Part shown: piece by piece, positions 6,230-8,782 of the stretch | How positions within the stretch are numbered: position 1 is the stretch's first letter | Layout of the letters: every line of letters starts with the position of its first letter | Assembly: GCA_021801945.1 (NCBI GenBank) | Contig: JAKABE010000113.1 | Coordinates: 1-8,782, forward strand | DNA from: Acidobacteriota bacterium | GTDB lineage: Bacteria > Acidobacteriota > Terriglobia > Terriglobales > Acidobacteriaceae | Direction: 5' to 3' | Length of the DNA stretch: 8,782 bases | Program-made: the position numbers and the translations under genes | Notes under the pieces: generated by a model | Seen by the model: the letters and a program-made list of their open reading frames with translations, nothing else | Databases searched by the model: none | Told to the model about the DNA's origin: nothing

Positions 6230-6850
6230 ATGCGATTCATAGTATTGCACACGATTTGCTGCCTTCCTGCGGAAATAGCAACCAATTCACTTACATTTAA
6301 CAGCAACTTTCTCTTCAAGCAGTGCGAGCGCCGAGGCCGCAGGCAATGCAAACATTGCCGCTTTAGCAGCAATGACTTATTCAGGGAAGATAGACCGTCA
6401 CGCACCGGATTTGCGCGCATGAGTCTTTGCGCCGGAGAGACGCTAACAACAAAAAGAAATAACGCAACGGCGATAGATGCCGCGGTGCGGATGTTACGCA
6501 GATGCCCGCCACCGGAGATTCCAGCTCGCGACCAACGAGACTGGCGAGGCTCGAATCGCCTACCCGCCAACTCACCACGCTGCCACCGCTACACTATTGC
6601 CACTAGTTCTTATCGGAGCATTGGGACCACCTGGGAACACTCTGCGCACCGCGTCCTTCATTTCGCCGCTATGGTAAAACAATTCAGAAATGCGAGATCA
6701 CGCAGCAGCAGTGCGAAGCTCTTCTTTCATGACGTGCTCCTCGGCGTTGATCTGCTACAACCTATTTCGCACGTCGATTGTTACGTGGAGTTGAATGCAG
6801 TGTTACAGGAACATGAAATTTCAGACGGCTATGCTACCCGGTCAAGCTAG
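6230..6850 (+). CDS. Unrecognised 206-residue ORF, possible orphan gene or relic
   Basis: I do not recognise this protein. For translation: the ATG has a near-perfect Shine-Dalgarno at ideal spacing, and 206 codons stay open in DNA of about 54% GC. The C-terminal third reads like a folded protein (FFHDVLLGVDLLQPISHVDC, then ELNAVLQEHEIS). Against: codon third positions lack the strong G/C preference of the neighbouring genes, the N-terminal part is rich in Cys and Arg (KQCERRGRRQCKHC), and no known domain, signal peptide or membrane helix is evident. Cysteines at CERRGRRQCKHC could resemble a zinc ribbon, but the spacing fits none that I know. It is divergent from the porin and convergent with the kinase gene. 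It may be an accessory orphan gene, a degraded gene or chance. A minus-strand ORF in the same place (6127-6570) is no better supported. Confidence 0.25.
   Translation: MRFIVLHTICCLPAEIATNSLTFNSNFLFKQCERRGRRQCKHCRFSSNDLFREDRPSRTGFARMSLCAGETLTTKRNNATAIDAAVRMLRRCPPPEIPARDQRDWRGSNRLPANSPRCHRYTIATSSYRSIGTTWEHSAHRVLHFAAMVKQFRNARSRSSSAKLFFHDVLLGVDLLQPISHVDCYVELNAVLQEHEISDGYATRSS
6342..6359. repeat. Short perfect hairpin GGCAATG / CATTGCC
   Basis: Perfect 7-base inverted repeat around a 4-base loop (CAAA). Neither side has a T-run, so it is not an intrinsic terminator. It lies inside the unrecognised ORF, and GCAATG recurs once more at 6369-6374. Confidence 0.4.
6536..6552 (+). repeat. Direct repeat, copy 1 (CGAGACTGGCGAGGCTC)
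   Basis: Matches copy 2 at 6934-6951 along its whole length, with one T missing. Copy 1 also overlaps a small palindrome, GGCGA/TCGCC (6543-6547 and 6556-6560). Confidence 0.55.
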
Positions 6851-6933
6851 CAATTGCATGAGCGCTTGCCATCAACCTGGCAGACTCCTTTTGCGGTCAA
6901 AAACGGTCAGCTAATCGCGGTCTTTCCGGAGGG

Positions 6934-6951
6934 CGAGACTTGGCGAGGCTC
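6934..6951 (+). repeat. Direct repeat, copy 2 (CGAGACTTGGCGAGGCTC)
   Basis: Partner of 6536-6552, about 400 bases away in the same gap. Copy 2 is itself a tandem of two related 10-mers, GGCGAGACTT (6932-6941) and GGCGAGGCTC (6942-6951). It lies 27-44 bases downstream of the kinase stop on the minus strand. Confidence 0.55.
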
Positions 6952-6977
6952 CAGAATATATCCGACGGAGATGTGCT

Positions 6978-8402
6978 TTAGAGCGCCGTGGCCGATGTCT
7001 CTTGCGCAGACTGCTGTGGGTTTTCTAGGGGATGAGCCAGCGGCAGAGTGAAATGGAAGCTGGCGCCGTTGCCCAGCTCGCTCGCCACCCAGATGCGGCC
7101 CCCATGGGCCTGCACGATGTGCTTCACGATCGCCAACCCCAAGCCCGTGCCGCCCGACTCACGCGAGCGCGCCTTGTCGACGCGATAGAAACGCTCGAAA
7201 ATGCGCTCCCAATGCTCCGAGGCAATGCCGGGGCCGAAATCCTGGATGATGAACTCAACCTCCGTATTGGAGAGCCGCGCGCCGACGCGGATCTTCTTGC
7301 CGCCGCTGGCATATTTGACGGAGTTTTCAATGAGATTGCCGAAGACCTGGTGCATGGCGTCGGGATCGGCCATCACCATGGCGTCGGGGGCACCCGCCGA
7401 CTGCAGCTTGACACCGGAATCCATCACCATGCCGCCCAGCGATTGCACGGCGTCCTTCACTAGAGTGCTGGCCCGGGTCGGTTGCAGAGAGAGCTTGTAG
7501 TCGGGGCCCTCCACACTGGCCAGGGCCAGCAAGTCCTCCGTGAGCCGGCTCATGCGGGCGGCGTTTTTGAGAATAATCCCGAGAAACTCGAGCGTGGTTT
7601 CCGGGCTGGGATTGGGGTCCTCGATCAGGGTTTCCACGTATCCCTGGATGGAGGTGAGCGGGGTGCGCAGCTCGTGACTGACATTGGCCACGAACTCCCG
7701 GCGCGACTGCTGCGCGGCCTCGATGCCGGTTACGTCGTGGAGCACGGCCAGGGCGCCACCCGAGGGCAGGGGCGCGGCATTGACCTCGAAGATGCGGCCG
7801 GGCGCCAGCGAACTGGAGCGGCCGAAGCGCAGCTCGCGGCGCTCCAGAGCCTCATGGACGCAGGCCAGCAACTCGGGATCGCGCACCGAATGAACAAGAG
7901 GCCGGCCGAGATGGATCTGGCTGCCGGCGATCCGGTGCATGGCCGCATTGGACCAGCGGACAAGGCCATCGGAGGTGACCGCGACCACCGCTTCCTGCAT
8001 GGAATCGAGCATCACGGCCAATTCGTGCCGGCTGTTTTCGAGCTCCGCCAGGTTCTCACCGAGCCGCTCCGCTGTTTGATTCAGGGCCGTTTCGATGGCG
8101 GAGAGCTCGTCTTCGCCGGCGGCGTCGATGCGTGCGGTCAAGTCGCCCTCGGCGATCTGGCGGGCGAAAGCCGCGGTGCGCCGCAGCCTGGCCGCGATAC
8201 GGCTGGCTATCCATACCGTGAGCGGCAGGACCAAGGCCAGCGCGATTAGCCCGGACCACAGAGCGTAGCGGCCGGGCAGATGCGCCAACTGATCCGCCGC
8301 TTGCTCGGCGAAGAGGCGAAAGGCGAGCTCCAGCACCAGTGTGTAGACGGCCAGTAGGAGGAGGATCAGACCAATGAGCTTGGTGAATACGCGCGTTGTC
8401 AA
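6978..8402 (-). CDS. PhoR-like sensor histidine kinase
   Basis: Inner-membrane sensor kinase of 474 residues, partner of the overlapping response regulator. Domain order: a membrane helix (about 7-30), a very short external loop (about 31-46), a second helix (about 47-66) and HAMP (about 66-118, with AEGDLTARI). A PAS domain follows (about 125-230, LAVMLDSMQEAVVAVTSDG). HisKA carries the phospho-acceptor His243 in FVANVSHELRTPLTS. HATPase_c has the N box (Asn356/Asn360, NLIENSVKYA), G1 (Asp388, QDFGPGI), the F box (IFERFYRVDK) and G2 (GGTGLGLA, 417-424). All catalytic motifs are intact. The layout with a tiny periplasmic loop and a cytoplasmic PAS is that of PhoR, which senses phosphate through the Pst/PhoU complex, but no pst or phoU gene is visible, so the stimulus is uncertain. 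Translation likely begins at a TTG that overlaps the regulator stop (TTGA), with AAGGGCGAG 8 bases upstream. It is the last gene in view of its operon. Confidence 0.92.
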   Translation of the reverse strand: MTTRVFTKLIGLILLLLAVYTLVLELAFRLFAEQAADQLAHLPGRYALWSGLIALALVLPLTVWIASRIAARLRRTAAFARQIAEGDLTARIDAAGEDELSAIETALNQTAERLGENLAELENSRHELAVMLDSMQEAVVAVTSDGLVRWSNAAMHRIAGSQIHLGRPLVHSVRDPELLACVHEALERRELRFGRSSSLAPGRIFEVNAAPLPSGGALAVLHDVTGIEAAQQSRREFVANVSHELRTPLTSIQGYVETLIEDPNPSPETTLEFLGIILKNAARMSRLTEDLLALASVEGPDYKLSLQPTRASTLVKDAVQSLGGMVMDSGVKLQSAGAPDAMVMADPDAMHQVFGNLIENSVKYASGGKKIRVGARLSNTEVEFIIQDFGPGIASEHWERIFERFYRVDKARSRESGGTGLGLAIVKHIVQAHGGRIWVASELGNGASFHFTLPLAHPLENPQQSAQETSATAL

Positions 8403-8782
8403 GACAATGACTCGCCCTTGGGCAGCTCGAAGCGGTAACCAGCGCCGCGCACGGTCTTCAGATAGCGCGGATTCTCCGGGTCGATCTCGATTTTCTCACG
8501 GATGCGGCGCACATAGACATCCACCGAGCGCGGAGTGACGAAGCGCGCGTCGCCCCACACCGCGTCGAGCAGATGATCGCGGCTGAAGACGCGCCCCGGA
8601 TGGCGCGCCAGGTGTTCGAGCAGGCGGAACTCGGTGGCGGTGGTAGTGGTGAGCTGGCCGCGCACCGTCAACTGCATGGCGCCGGTATCGATGACCACTT
8701 CCTCAAAACTAATCACCGGAGACGAGGCGGGACGCTCAAAGCGCCGCAGCACCGCCTTGACGCGCGCCACCAACTCGCGCGT
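8399..8782 (-). CDS. OmpR/PhoB-family response regulator, C-terminal part (cut by window edge)
   Basis: The window holds the last 127 residues, and the reading frame runs open off the right edge, so the start is outside. The first visible residues (TRELVARVKAVLRR) are the final helix and linker of a receiver domain. The phospho-acceptor Asp is not in view. Residues about 28-121 are the winged-helix DNA-binding domain of OmpR/PhoB regulators. Markers are TTTATEFRLLEHLARHPGRV, FSRDHLLDAVWG, then the recognition-helix segment RSVDVYVRRIREKIE and the wing YLKTVRGAGYRFE. The protein binds DNA as a dimer when phosphorylated, usually at direct repeats. Its stop overlaps the kinase start by four bases, so the pair is translationally coupled. 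PhoB is the best guess from the paired kinase type, but other OmpR-class regulators cannot be excluded. Confidence 0.93.
   Translation of the reverse strand, partial: TRELVARVKAVLRRFERPASSPVISFEEVVIDTGAMQLTVRGQLTTTTATEFRLLEHLARHPGRVFSRDHLLDAVWGDARFVTPRSVDVYVRRIREKIEIDPENPRYLKTVRGAGYRFELPKGESLS

Larger units (their letters stand above)
6016..6977. other. 962-base region without a recognisable gene
   Basis: This stretch separates the porin start from the kinase stop, both on the minus strand. Its GC content is visibly lower than that of the flanks (my hand count for 6301-6840 is about 54%). It holds the inverted repeats at 6078-6111, 6141-6212 and 6342-6359, an unrecognised 206-codon plus-strand ORF (6230-6850) and a spaced direct repeat (6536-6552 and 6934-6951). 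No convincing terminator for the kinase gene is seen just after 6978 on the minus strand. The porin promoter should lie at the left end. The lower GC, the loss of the neighbours' GC3 bias and the repeats are compatible with an old insertion or decayed gene, but no transposase remnant is recognisable. Confidence 0.5.

Noticed and set aside
6127..6570. 147-codon minus-strand ORF with a hydrophobic stretch like a signal peptide (SIAVALFLFVVSVSPAQ)
   Set aside because: The hydrophobic stretch is internal (about residues 32-48), there is no good ribosome site, and the remainder has no recognisable domain. It overlaps a plus-strand ORF with a better start. Not listed as a gene, although a short reading from near the hydrophobic segment cannot be fully excluded.
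6530..6610. tRNA-like elements on the minus strand (TAGTGTAGCGGT resembling a D arm, and ATTCGAGCC resembling a T loop)
   Set aside because: The T stem does not pair (its closing pair would be A-C), no anticodon arm can be formed between the two elements, and the acceptor arms match only partly. At most a chance likeness or a long-decayed relic.
6854..7051. 65-codon plus-strand ORF at the end of the gap
   Set aside because: It runs into the kinase 3' end on the opposite strand, has no ribosome site, and contains direct-repeat copy 2. It is probably non-coding.
7482..8249. 255-codon plus-strand ORF opposite the kinase gene
   Set aside because: It lies entirely antisense to an intact kinase with all catalytic motifs. 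Long antisense frames are expected in high-GC coding DNA.

Overview
The window looks like chromosomal DNA of a GC-rich (about 62%) Gram-negative bacterium. The outer-membrane porin, the inner-membrane ABC efflux parts and the frataxin-type CyaY all imply a didermic cell. The style of the coiled-coil porin and of a small acidic protein ending in SYFA suggests the Acidobacteria (Terriglobia), but that placement is recognition from memory, not a search result.

Layout. (1) 11-3215, plus strand: a tightly coupled three-gene ABC-2 efflux operon, made of a HlyD/YbhG-type membrane fusion protein, a DrrA-type ATPase and a YbhS/YbhR-type permease. The genes are joined by 4-base overlaps (GTGA, ATGA). 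No TolC-like outer-membrane factor is in view. (2) 3254-3953: a divergent pair. An 83-residue acidic protein of unknown function lies on the minus strand, and the frataxin homologue cyaY lies on the plus strand. The cyaY start sits about 7 bases after an extended -10 box, so its mRNA may be leaderless. (3) 4186-6015, minus strand: a 609-residue outer-membrane porin with a signal peptide, a long periplasmic coiled coil and a beta-rich body, followed by a clear intrinsic terminator at about 4120-4158. (4) 6016-6977: nearly 1 kb with no recognisable gene and lower GC (roughly 54%). It holds a nested, pseudoknot-capable set of inverted repeats (6141-6212). Directly after that come a near-perfect Shine-Dalgarno and a 206-codon unrecognised ORF, and there is also a spaced direct repeat and several hairpins. 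(5) 6978-8782, minus strand: a PhoB/PhoR-like two-component pair. The response regulator is cut by the window edge and overlaps the kinase start by 4 bases.

How the genes work together: the first three should form one exporter powered by the ATPase. CyaY serves iron-sulfur or iron handling. The PhoR-like kinase would phosphorylate its overlapping response regulator. The porin may belong to that sensor's regulon, but nothing in the sequence proves it. Most of the window is ordinary. The part that deserves a second look is the 6016-6977 gap, followed by the cyaY/acidic-protein divergent promoter region.
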